A DNA stretch of 15,946 bases, taken from UMGS75 sp964507405. GTDB taxonomy: Bacteria; Bacillota_I; Bacilli_A; ML615J-28; CAG-313. The stretch covers positions 1-15,946 of the forward strand of contig CAZDPJ010000030.1 in NCBI GenBank assembly GCA_964507405.1. Reading direction: 5' to 3'. The translations under genes were made by a program, and so were the position numbers. Below the pieces are notes generated by a model. The model had not been told where the DNA came from, ran no database searches, and worked only from the letters and a program-made list of their open reading frames with translations. Shown here in pieces: positions 1 to 6,596 of the stretch (the first letter of the stretch is position 1; each line of letters begins with the position of its first letter).

Positions 1-15
1 AAGAGAGGATTCAAT

Positions 16-999
16 ATGGGATTATTTGTTTTTATAAAAAATAAACCAAAATTTGTTAAATCTAAAAAATATACTATAGTAATGAAAAAAACAAGAAAAG
101 GATTGCTTGGAAAGTTAAAAGCAGTACTTTCAGGATATAATGAAATAACCGAAGATTTATTTGATGATTTAACAGATGCCTTTATTATGGCTGATATTGG
201 AGTTGAAACAACACTAGATTTCATTGATGCTTTAAAAGAAGATGAAAGAGTTAAAGATATTGATAATGCTATGGAACTTCAACCTATTATTGTTGATAAA
301 ATGTTTGAACTATATTTAAAAAATGAACTTGTAAATAATAATTTAAACTTAAATCCTAATGGTTTATCGGTTTTCTTGTTTGTTGGGGTAAATGGTGTTG
401 GTAAAACAACGACAATTGCTAAAATTGCATATCGATTAAAAATGCAAGGTAAAAAAGTATTACTTGCTGCGGGTGATACTTTTAGAGCAGGTGCGATTGA
501 CCAACTTCAAGTATGGGCTGATCGAATTGGTGTTGATATTGTTACTAAGGTAAGTGGTTCAGATCCTTCGAGTGTTATTTATGATGCTATAATAAAAGCC
601 AAAGCTGAAAAGTATGATGTTCTATTATGTGATACTGCGGGAAGACTTCAAAATAAAGTAAATCTAATGAAAGAATTAGAAAAAATGAATAAAGTAATAT
701 CTCGTGAGGTAGAGAATGGACCCCAAGAAACACTTCTTGTAATTGATGCGACAACAGGTCAAAATGGACTTTCTCAAGCTGAAGCTTTTATGGAAGTAAC
801 AAATATTACTGGTGTCATTCTTACAAAATTAGATGGAACTAGTAAAGGTGGAATTGTCCTTGCAATTAGAGATAAATATAATATCCCTATTAAAATGGTG
901 GGCTTAGGTGAAAAAATGGAAGACCTTGAATATTTTGATTTAGAAGATTATATTGGTGGTTTATTTATTGCTAGTGATGAGGATGATGAAAATGAATGA
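16..999 (+). CDS. ftsY: FtsY, signal recognition particle receptor GTPase
   Basis: FtsY docks SRP-ribosome complexes at the inner face of the membrane and, with Ffh, hydrolyses GTP to hand nascent chains to the translocon. The 327-residue protein has a short basic N-terminus, an N domain (about 25-110) and a complete G domain: G1 GVNGVGKT 124-131, DTFRAGA 154-160, DTAGR 206-210, TKLD 270-273 and the closing GLGEK 296-300. It lacks the long acidic A domain of enterobacterial FtsY, as is usual in Bacillota. The start at 16 is preceded by AGAGGA six bases upstream and gives the family-like opening MGLF; an internal ATG at 82 has no better support. The gene overlaps ylxM by 8 bases. It ends in TGA, with a second in-frame TGA two codons later. 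Identification is firm. Confidence 0.97.
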   Translation: MGLFVFIKNKPKFVKSKKYTIVMKKTRKGLLGKLKAVLSGYNEITEDLFDDLTDAFIMADIGVETTLDFIDALKEDERVKDIDNAMELQPIIVDKMFELYLKNELVNNNLNLNPNGLSVFLFVGVNGVGKTTTIAKIAYRLKMQGKKVLLAAGDTFRAGAIDQLQVWADRIGVDIVTKVSGSDPSSVIYDAIIKAKAEKYDVLLCDTAGRLQNKVNLMKELEKMNKVISREVENGPQETLLVIDATTGQNGLSQAEAFMEVTNITGVILTKLDGTSKGGIVLAIRDKYNIPIKMVGLGEKMEDLEYFDLEDYIGGLFIASDEDDENE

Positions 1000-1312
1000 T
1001 CTTGAAAAAAAAGATTATTATAATATGTTATATGATTACTATAAATCTTTATTAACAGATAAACAACAAAGTATTTTTGAAAGCTATTATGAACAAGATT
1101 ATAGTTTAAGTGAGATTGCTGAAAACTTAAATATCAGTAGAAATGCTGTGTGGGATACTTTGAAAAAGGTAGTTGATAAATTAGAAGAATATGAGAATAA
1201 ACTTTTGTTATATCAATATGACCATAAATTAGAAAAGAAATTAAATGAATTAAAAAAATATACTAATGAAGATGGTTTAAAAATCATTGAAGAAATTAGA
1301 GAAATGGGGTAA
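992..1312 (+). CDS. ylxM: YlxM-family SRP-associated helix-turn-helix protein
   Basis: Small 106-residue protein of the YlxM/UPF0122 family, which in Bacillota is encoded between or beside ftsY and ffh and is thought to bind SRP components; its exact activity is poorly defined. A helix-turn-helix of the sigma-70 region 4 type spans about 38-58 (LSEIAENLNISRNAVWDTLK), followed by a charged helical C-terminus rich in Lys and Glu. I place the start at the ATG at 992, not at the upstream ATG at 953, because GAGG at 979-982 lies nine bases before it and the resulting length (106) matches the family; the longer version only adds residues read out of frame from ftsY. The 8-base overlap with ftsY and the 3-base gap to ffh suggest translational coupling. 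Confidence 0.9.
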   Translation: MNDLEKKDYYNMLYDYYKSLLTDKQQSIFESYYEQDYSLSEIAENLNISRNAVWDTLKKVVDKLEEYENKLLLYQYDHKLEKKLNELKKYTNEDGLKIIEEIREMG

Positions 1313-1315
1313 AAA

Positions 1316-2722
1316 ATGCCATTTGAAAGTTTATCAGATCGTATACAGATGTCGTTACGACGTTTGACAGGTCGTGGCAAAATTAGTGAAAAAGATATTG
1401 ATGAAGCAATGAGGGAGATTAGAGTTTCTCTTCTAGAAGCTGACGTTAACTATAAAATAGTAAAACAATTTATTGCTGATATAAAAGAAAAAGCCTTAGG
1501 TGAAAAAGTTATGAAGTCTTTAACCCCAGGTGATCAAGTTGTTAAAATTGTTTATGAAGAACTTGTCCAATTAATGGGAGAAGAAGCAGCTCCGATTAAT
1601 CTTAAAAAGTCTGGTACTAGCGTTATTCTAATGGCTGGTTTACAAGGTAGTGGTAAAACAACTCATGCGGGAAAACTTGCTTTATATTTAAGAAAAAATA
1701 ACAATTTAAAACCATTGCTTGTTGCTGCTGACGTATATCGTCCTGCCGCAATTAATCAATTAGTTCAGCTAGGAAAACAACTAAATATTGAAGTCTTCCA
1801 AATGGGGATATTAACTAAACCCCAAGTAATCGTTCAAAAAGCCTTAGAACATGCACGACTTAATAATTATAATCTTGTTATAATTGATACTGCTGGTCGT
1901 CTTCAAATCGATGAAAATCTAATGCAAGAACTTGTAGATATTAAAGAAATAGCACATCCTGATGAAATATTACTTACGATTGACTCAATGACTGGTCAAG
2001 ATGCAGTAAATGTTGCTGCTTCATTTCATGAAAAATTAGATGTTACTGGCTGTTTACTTACAAAACTTGATAGTGATACAAGAGGTGGTGCGGCATTATC
2101 TATTAGATATATGACTCAAATACCAATTAAGTTCGTTGGTATGGGTGAAAAACTTGACCAAATTGAAGTGTTCCATCCAGACCGTATGGCTAAACGAATT
2201 CTTGGTATGGGTGATGTATTATCATTTATTGAAAAAGCAACTTCAAGTATTGATGAAGATGATGCATTAAAACTTGCTGAAAGAATCCAAAAAGGATTAT
2301 TTAATTACAATGACTTTTTAGACCAAATTAAAACAATTAAGAAGATGGGTTCTTTAAAAGGATTACTTAGCTTAATTCCAGGAGTTGGTTCTAAAATTCG
2401 TAATTTAAATATAGATGATAAACAATTTGTTTTTATTGAAGCAATTATTGGTTCAATGACTAAAGAAGAAAGAAAGAACCCAGATTTAATCAATAAAAGC
2501 CATTCTCGTAAATCAAGAATAGCAAATGGTTCAGGTAGGTCTTATCAAGAAATTAATAACTTGACAAAACGTTTTGATGAAATGAAAAAACAAATGGAAA
2601 GTATGTCTAAAATGGATGAAGACCAAATTGAAAAAATGTCTAAAGGACAAGCACCAATGCCAATGCCAAAAATGAAAAATAAAAAAGGAAAAGGTAAAAA
2701 TAAAGGAGGCTTCCGAATCTAA
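1316..2722 (+). CDS. ffh: Ffh, SRP54-type signal recognition particle protein
   Basis: Ffh binds signal sequences and the SRP RNA and forms the GTP-dependent complex with FtsY. The 468 residues show an N domain (1-95), then a G domain with GLQGSGKTT 108-116, DVYRPAA 139-145, DTAGR 191-195, TKLD 249-252 and GMGEK 275-279, and a methionine-rich M domain from about 325. The RNA-binding helix-turn-helix signature SRKSRIANGSGRS is at 397-409. The tail (from about 446) is Met-, Pro-, Lys- and Gly-rich and disordered, as is normal. GGGG at 1306-1309 serves as ribosome-binding site. The last codons form the 5' arm of a terminator. Length and motifs are those of a normal, intact Ffh. The SRP RNA gene is not in this window. 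Confidence 0.97.
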   Translation: MPFESLSDRIQMSLRRLTGRGKISEKDIDEAMREIRVSLLEADVNYKIVKQFIADIKEKALGEKVMKSLTPGDQVVKIVYEELVQLMGEEAAPINLKKSGTSVILMAGLQGSGKTTHAGKLALYLRKNNNLKPLLVAADVYRPAAINQLVQLGKQLNIEVFQMGILTKPQVIVQKALEHARLNNYNLVIIDTAGRLQIDENLMQELVDIKEIAHPDEILLTIDSMTGQDAVNVAASFHEKLDVTGCLLTKLDSDTRGGAALSIRYMTQIPIKFVGMGEKLDQIEVFHPDRMAKRILGMGDVLSFIEKATSSIDEDDALKLAERIQKGLFNYNDFLDQIKTIKKMGSLKGLLSLIPGVGSKIRNLNIDDKQFVFIEAIIGSMTKEERKNPDLINKSHSRKSRIANGSGRSYQEINNLTKRFDEMKKQMESMSKMDEDQIEKMSKGQAPMPMPKMKNKKGKGKNKGGFRI

Positions 2723-2738
2723 ACGGAGCCTCTTTTTT
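2705..2738. terminator. Intrinsic terminator spanning the ffh stop codon, probably bidirectional
   Basis: GAGGC-TTCCG (2706-2715, one bulged T) pairs with CGGAGCCTC (2724-2732), followed on the plus strand by six T. The ffh TAA (2720-2722) lies in the loop. Read leftward, the same hairpin is followed by CTTTATTTTT, so it can also end ruvA transcripts arriving from the other side. This is a direct reading of complementarity, not a folding calculation. Confidence 0.85.
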
Positions 2739-2754
2739 CTAATTGTAAATGAGT

Positions 2755-2782
2755 TTGCTTTTTTTTAATTTTGTAGTATAAT
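2755..2782 (+). promoter_or_regulatory. Promoter-like sequence facing the 3' end of ruvA
   Basis: TTGCTT (2755-2760), a 16-base spacer and a perfect TATAAT (2777-2782) lie between the ffh terminator and the ruvA stop codon. A rightward transcript would begin near 2789 and run antisense through ruvA toward ruvB. Sequence in this window is A/T rich, so a chance match is possible; spacing and a perfect -10 together make it better than most. Confidence 0.45.
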
Positions 2783-2795
2783 TGTGTTAATAAAA

Positions 2796-3380
2796 TTATG
2801 CTTTCTTTAATAGGCGAAGAGCTTGTTTTACCGCATCTTTAAGTTCGGTAGCATCATCTATTTGTAGATTCTTGGTAACTGCTTTTATTTCGCTAGTACT
2901 ATATCCTAAAGATTTAAGAGCAACAGCAACATTTTCTATTTTTTCACTTGTTGCTTTTTGAATTGTTTCTGCTTTTAGATTTACTTTTCCTTTTAAATCA
3001 AGTATAATTTGTTGACTAAGTTTATTTCCAATTCCAGGAAAATTTGTGAAGAATTTTGCGTTACTATCATCTAATGCTTGAATGATTTCAGAAATAGTAC
3101 TAGATGCGAGAATAGCAAGTGCGCCTTTAGGACCAAGCCCCTTAACACTAATTAAATTAATAAACATTTGCTTTTCTTTTTGTGTACCAAAACCAAATAA
3201 TTCGATAGCATCCTCTCTAACATTTTGATAAACATAAATAGTTGTTTCAATATTATTTATTTTATTTTCTTCAAATTGATAAGGATTTGGAACTTTAATT
3301 AAATAGCCAACCCCATAACATTCGACTGTAATATGGGTTGCTTCAACTTCAGTGATTTTACCTTTAAAATAACTATACAT
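2796..3380 (-). CDS. ruvA: RuvA, Holliday junction DNA-binding subunit
   Basis: RuvA tetramers hold the four-way DNA junction and load RuvB hexamers for branch migration. I start it at the ATG at 3380 (complement), giving 194 residues that open MYSYFKGKIT like other RuvA proteins; GAGGTG at 3385-3390 is a good ribosome-binding site. A longer frame to 3476 exists, but it would run back over the ruvA promoter and the ruvB start and its 32 extra residues are Phe/His-rich and not RuvA-like. Domain I (1-64) carries the acidic pin E56-D57; two helix-hairpin-helix motifs lie at about 76-90 (SVKGLGPKGALA) and 111-126 (FPGIGNKLSQ); domain III, which contacts RuvB, is at about 148-194. The gene points away from ruvB, unlike the usual ruvAB operon. 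Confidence 0.95.
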   Translation of the reverse strand: MYSYFKGKITEVEATHITVECYGVGYLIKVPNPYQFEENKINNIETTIYVYQNVREDAIELFGFGTQKEKQMFINLISVKGLGPKGALAILASSTISEIIQALDDSNAKFFTNFPGIGNKLSQQIILDLKGKVNLKAETIQKATSEKIENVAVALKSLGYSTSEIKAVTKNLQIDDATELKDAVKQALRLLKKA

Positions 3381-3402
3381 AATACACCTCTTATTTGAGT
3401 GT

Positions 3403-3431
3403 ATTATAACATAAATTAAGAATAAATGCAA
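3403..3431 (-). promoter_or_regulatory. ruvA promoter
   Basis: On the minus strand TTGCAT (3426-3431) and TATAAT (3403-3408) are 17 bases apart, and TG precedes the -10 by one base (TGTTATAAT), an extended -10. The ruvA ribosome-binding site and ATG follow directly. On the plus strand the same bases include TATTAT (3402-3407), a possible but weaker -10 for ruvB with no clear -35. Confidence 0.75.
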
Positions 3432-3437
3432 AAAGAA

Positions 3438-3444
3438 AGGGTGA
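3438..3444 (+). promoter_or_regulatory. ruvB ribosome-binding site
   Basis: AGGGTGA lies five bases before TTG at 3450 and 17 bases before ATG at 3462. Normal spacing therefore favours the TTG start of ruvB. Confidence 0.6.
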
Positions 3445-3449
3445 CTTTT

Positions 3450-4448
3450 TTGGAAAATATAATGGAAAAAAAACAAATTGATGGTGATGAAATTGAAGTC
3501 ACCTTAAGACCTAAGTATTTAACGGAATATATTGGACAAGATGAAATAAAAGAGATGATGAAAATATTTATTTCTACAGCAAAAACAAGAGGAGAAAGCT
3601 TAGACCATGTTTTATTATATGGTCCACCAGGACTTGGAAAAACGACGCTTGCTAATATTATTGCGAATGAAATGAGAACTAATCTTAAAGTTACTACGGG
3701 ACCAGCTCTTTCTAGACCTGGAGACCTTGCGGCTATTCTTTCATCTTTAGAACCAGGTGATATTTTATTTATAGATGAAATTCATCGTATTCCTAAAGTT
3801 ATTGAAGAAATATTGTATTCCGCAATGGAAGATTTTGCTATTGATATTGTTATGGGCAAAGATACTAGTGCATCAACTTTAAGAATTGATTTACCCCCAT
3901 TTACCTTAGTTGGGGCGACAACTAGATTTGGTGATTTAACTGCTCCAATGCGTGATAGATTTGGTATCATTCAACAATTAAAATATTATAGTGTTACTGA
4001 ACTTGGAACAATTATAAAAAGAACATCATCAATTTTTAACTTTTCAATTGATGATGATGCGGTTGTTGAACTTGCCAAAAGATCGAGAGGCACACCAAGA
4101 ATCGCTAATCGACTATTTAGAAGAATAAGAGATTTCGCTCAATATGATAACTTAAATCATATAACAAAAGATGTTACTGATTATGCTTTAAATAAAATGA
4201 ATATTGATAAAGCAGGGTTAGATATTACAGATAGAAAATATTTACAATGTTTAGTTGAAAGATTTAATGGAGGGCCTGCAGGAATTGAGGCTTTAGCATC
4301 AACTATATCGGAAGAAACGGTGACACTTGAAGATGTTAATGAACCATTCTTACTTCAAGAAGGTTATATTATTAGAAGTCATCGCGGACGAGTTGCAACC
4401 GATAAAACATATGAACATTTAGGAATTAAAAGAGGTGGATTATTTTGA
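3450..4448 (+). CDS. ruvB: RuvB, Holliday junction branch migration ATPase
   Basis: RuvB is the AAA+ hexameric motor that pumps DNA through RuvA-bound Holliday junctions during recombinational repair. Numbering from the TTG at 3450 (332 residues, close to the usual 330-350), the Walker A is GPPGLGKT 58-65, Walker B DEIH 109-112, sensor I GATTR 155-159, a conserved MRDRFG segment with the arginine finger near 170, and sensor II RGTPRIANR 213-221; a winged-helix domain ends with RGR 312-314. TTG at 3450 is chosen for its well-spaced AGGGTGA; ATG at 3462 (328 residues) and ATG at 3426 are alternatives, the last with a poor ribosome-binding site. The stop overlaps the queA start by four bases. 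The product is certain; the exact start is not. Confidence 0.95.
   Translation: MENIMEKKQIDGDEIEVTLRPKYLTEYIGQDEIKEMMKIFISTAKTRGESLDHVLLYGPPGLGKTTLANIIANEMRTNLKVTTGPALSRPGDLAAILSSLEPGDILFIDEIHRIPKVIEEILYSAMEDFAIDIVMGKDTSASTLRIDLPPFTLVGATTRFGDLTAPMRDRFGIIQQLKYYSVTELGTIIKRTSSIFNFSIDDDAVVELAKRSRGTPRIANRLFRRIRDFAQYDNLNHITKDVTDYALNKMNIDKAGLDITDRKYLQCLVERFNGGPAGIEALASTISEETVTLEDVNEPFLLQEGYIIRSHRGRVATDKTYEHLGIKRGGLF
4431..4438 (+). promoter_or_regulatory. queA ribosome-binding site inside ruvB
   Basis: AGAGGTGG lies in the last codons of ruvB, six bases before the TTG start of queA at 4445. It fixes that non-ATG start and shows translational coupling. Confidence 0.8.
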
Positions 4449-5470
4449 AATTAGAAGAATTTAATTATCATTTACCTGAAGAGTTAATTGCTCAAACTCC
4501 ACTTGAAAATAGAAGTGATTCGAGACTTCTTGTATTAGATAAAGCAACAGGTGAAGTAAAACATCATCATTTTTATGATATTGTTGATATGCTTGACAGT
4601 AATGATGTTTTAGTCTTAAATGATACAAAAGTCCTTCCATCAAGAATTTATGGTGAAAAAGAAGAAACCAAAGCGTGGATTGAAGTTTTACTATTAAAAG
4701 AAGTAGAACCTAATATTTGGGAAACTTTAACAAGACCTGCTAAGCGAGTAAAACTTGGTACAGTAATTTCTTTTAATAATGGTAAATTAAAAGCAAAATG
4801 TATTAAGATTGGTGAAAATGGAGAAAGAACTTTTGAAATGATATATGATGGAATTTTTCTTGAAATATTAGAGGAAATTGGGATGATGCCTCTTCCTCCA
4901 TATATTCATGAAAAATTAGAAGATGGTACTCGTTATCAAACAGTATATGCGAAAGAATATGGAAGTGCTGCTGCACCTACAGCCGGCTTACATTTTACAA
5001 AAGAATTGTTAGATAAACTTAAAGCAAAAGGTGTTACCATTTGCTATATCACTCTGCATGTCGGGCTTGGAACATTTAGACCAGTGAGTGTTGATACAAT
5101 TGAAGATCACCATATGCATAGTGAAACTTATCATATGGACGAGCAAACTGCTGATATCTTAAATCAAGCTAAATTGAATAATAAAAGAATCATTAGCGTT
5201 GGAACAACATCAACTAGAACATTAGAAAGTATTTATAATAAATATGGTAAATTTGTTAAATGTCAAGAGGATACAAATATTTTTATTTATCCTCCATATA
5301 AGTTTAAAGCTATAGATGCTTTAATAACTAATTTTCATCTACCTAAATCAACATTATTAATGCTTGTTAGTGCTCTTGCTGGAAAAGAAAATATAATGAA
5401 GGCTTATGAAATAGCTGTAAAAGAAAAATATCGTTTCTTCTCATTTGGAGATGCAATGTTTATAAAATAA
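4445..5470 (+). CDS. queA: QueA, S-adenosylmethionine:tRNA ribosyltransferase-isomerase
   Basis: QueA transfers and isomerises the ribosyl group of S-adenosylmethionine onto 7-aminomethyl-7-deazaguanine in tRNA, giving epoxyqueuosine at the wobble base of GUN-anticodon tRNAs. The 341-residue protein is full length and shows family blocks LPPYI 150-154, GSAAAPTAGLHF 173-184, HVGLGTFRPV 205-214, GTTSTRTLE 253-261, TNFHLPKS 295-302 and the C-terminal FSFGDAM 332-338. Translation starts at TTG 4445, overlapping the ruvB TGA by four bases, with AGAGGTGG six bases upstream. The ruvB-queA linkage is common in Bacillota, where tgt usually follows; here a flavin-reductase-like gene takes that place. 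Other queuosine genes (tgt, queG or queH, queCDEF) are not in this window. Confidence 0.97.
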   Translation: MKLEEFNYHLPEELIAQTPLENRSDSRLLVLDKATGEVKHHHFYDIVDMLDSNDVLVLNDTKVLPSRIYGEKEETKAWIEVLLLKEVEPNIWETLTRPAKRVKLGTVISFNNGKLKAKCIKIGENGERTFEMIYDGIFLEILEEIGMMPLPPYIHEKLEDGTRYQTVYAKEYGSAAAPTAGLHFTKELLDKLKAKGVTICYITLHVGLGTFRPVSVDTIEDHHMHSETYHMDEQTADILNQAKLNNKRIISVGTTSTRTLESIYNKYGKFVKCQEDTNIFIYPPYKFKAIDALITNFHLPKSTLLMLVSALAGKENIMKAYEIAVKEKYRFFSFGDAMFIK

Positions 5471-5479
5471 GGGGGATTT

Positions 5480-6400
5480 ATGAAAGAATTTAAAAATATG
5501 CGAATCGTTGATAATTTTTATCAAACATCATCTTTTTTTCCAATGCCACTTACATTAATTGGAACATTAGATGAAAATGGAAAGACATCTTTTGGTGCTT
5601 ATTCATTATGCTTTCCATATTATATTGCTGGTAAAGATTATTATACAATGGTCTTAGAATGCCGTAATAGTTCAAATACATGTAAAGGTATATTAAGAAG
5701 TGGTAAATGTACAATTAACTTTTTACCATATTCAAAAAAAATATTTGATGAACATGTTAGATTAGGATATCCTGGTGATACTCCTGAAGAAAAAATGAAA
5801 GATTTTAAATTTCATTTAGAAGATTCTTTATCACAAGATGAAAATCCTAATGAAGTATATCCTAAAATTATTACTGAGGCTTTACAAGTATTTGAATGTA
5901 CTTGGGTAAAAGAATTAGATAATGCTGAAAATGATAAAATAGAAGAAGAATATAATGGTCCATATCATAATTTTAATGGTATTACATCTAAATATGGTGC
6001 TCATTTTATTCTTAAGATTGATAAAATTTTGTTAAAAGAAAAATACTATAATTCAATTATAAATGGTGTTACACCAAGTAATTTTTGTCCACTACCTACA
6101 AACTGGGGATATCGTGATTCAACTAATTTTTGGTGTTCAGACTATAAAAAACCGAAGGCTTCAAAAGTAATAAATAAAGAAGTTGACTTATCATCTGTTA
6201 GATATGCCGCAACACGCGCAGATGATAAAATTAAGTTTTCTGATGATGCTTTATTAAGACTTGTAAAAGTACCAAGACCATTCTTAAAACTTGTTATTAA
6301 TGGATGTATTAGTTGGGCTAAAGAAAATAATTGTACATTAATAACTGAAAAAGAAATGGATATTATTAATGATAAAAGAAGAAAAGAAAAACAAAAATAG
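5480..6400 (+). CDS. Flavin-reductase-like split-barrel protein with C-terminal PCP_red-like domain
   Basis: This 306-residue protein is cytosolic by sequence (no signal peptide or membrane segment). Residues about 15-185 resemble the FMN-binding split barrel of flavin reductase-like proteins: FPMPLTLIGTLDENGKTSFGA near 20-40, then a Cys- and Ser-rich stretch CRNSSNTC 61-68 and GKCTINFLP 75-83, where flavin phosphate contacts usually fall. The middle (about 185-245) has aromatic residues, Cys203 and Cys219. The last 55 residues, with DDALLRLVKVPRPFLK and then WAKENNCTLITEKEM, resemble the PCP_red domain (W/S-x-A-x-x-L-x-x-VP-x-F-x-R/K ... A-x-x-x-x-x-x-x-I-T). Nine cysteines are present, but no clear metal-binding motif. 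GGGGG sits four bases before ATG 5480, nine bases after queA, so it is probably co-transcribed with ruvB-queA. The substrate is unknown; a redox role is inferred from the fold only. Confidence 0.7.
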   Translation: MKEFKNMRIVDNFYQTSSFFPMPLTLIGTLDENGKTSFGAYSLCFPYYIAGKDYYTMVLECRNSSNTCKGILRSGKCTINFLPYSKKIFDEHVRLGYPGDTPEEKMKDFKFHLEDSLSQDENPNEVYPKIITEALQVFECTWVKELDNAENDKIEEEYNGPYHNFNGITSKYGAHFILKIDKILLKEKYYNSIINGVTPSNFCPLPTNWGYRDSTNFWCSDYKKPKASKVINKEVDLSSVRYAATRADDKIKFSDDALLRLVKVPRPFLKLVINGCISWAKENNCTLITEKEMDIINDKRRKEKQK

Positions 6401-6432
6401 GTAAGTTTATTTAAAAGGTAAACTTGCCTTTT
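6399..6432 (+). terminator. Terminator of the ruvB-queA-flavoprotein unit
   Basis: AGGTAAGTTTA (6399-6409) pairs over 11 positions, including one G-U, with TAAACTTGCCT (6419-6429); the loop is nine bases and the run of T is only four. The 5' arm starts at the last two bases of the TAG stop codon. The short T run makes it a moderate terminator. Confidence 0.7.
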
Positions 6433-6541
6433 AATTAAGTTGTTTATATTATATATAGGAAATATCTATTAAGCAAAAAATAAAAAACTTAATAAAATTA
6501 TATAATAAAAAATTAAATTTTAAAGTTATTAATTAAAACAA

Positions 6542-6570
6542 ATGCAAAAAAAAGCTTCTTGTGTTATAAT
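6542..6570 (+). promoter_or_regulatory. Promoter of the glycogen operon
   Basis: TATAAT (6565-6570) is preceded by TG one base upstream (TGTTATAAT), an extended -10; a poor -35 match ATGCAA (6542-6547) is 17 bases away. It lies 26 bases before the glgB ATG, giving a leader of about 20 bases with no room for a riboswitch. I see no cre-like catabolite operator in 6433-6590; that stretch is otherwise A/T-rich and featureless. Confidence 0.7.
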
Positions 6571-6584
6571 TAGATAAGGAAGAC

Positions 6585-6590
6585 GAGGTG
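6585..6590 (+). promoter_or_regulatory. glgB ribosome-binding site
   Basis: GAGGTG lies six bases before ATG 6597. A GTG at 6588 would start inside this site, so the ATG is preferred. Confidence 0.7.
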
Positions 6591-6596
6591 AATAGA

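Noticed and set aside
953..991. Longer ylxM start at 953
   Set aside because: The extra residues are ftsY read out of frame; ATG 992 has a GAGG at good distance and gives the usual YlxM length.
2305..2493. Small minus-strand open frames inside ffh, ruvB, queA, glgC, glgD and glgP, and one plus-strand frame inside glgA (11012-11209)
   Set aside because: Each lies fully inside a well-conserved gene in another frame, with no ribosome-binding site or recognisable domain.
3424..3434. Shared AAATGCAAAAA upstream of both ruvB and glgB as a common operator
   Set aside because: An A-rich 11-mer present twice is expected by chance at this base composition; no symmetry or further sites support an operator.
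3381..3476. N-terminal extension of ruvA to an ATG at 3476 on the minus strand
   Set aside because: It would cover the ruvA promoter and ribosome-binding site and the ruvB start; its residues are unlike RuvA, and the ATG at 3380 gives the family length and opening.
6433..6540. Possible leader RNA or riboswitch before glgB
   Set aside because: Only A/T-rich sequence with a short TATTAAG/CTTAATA pairing; it lies upstream of the likely transcript start, so it is not in the glgB leader.
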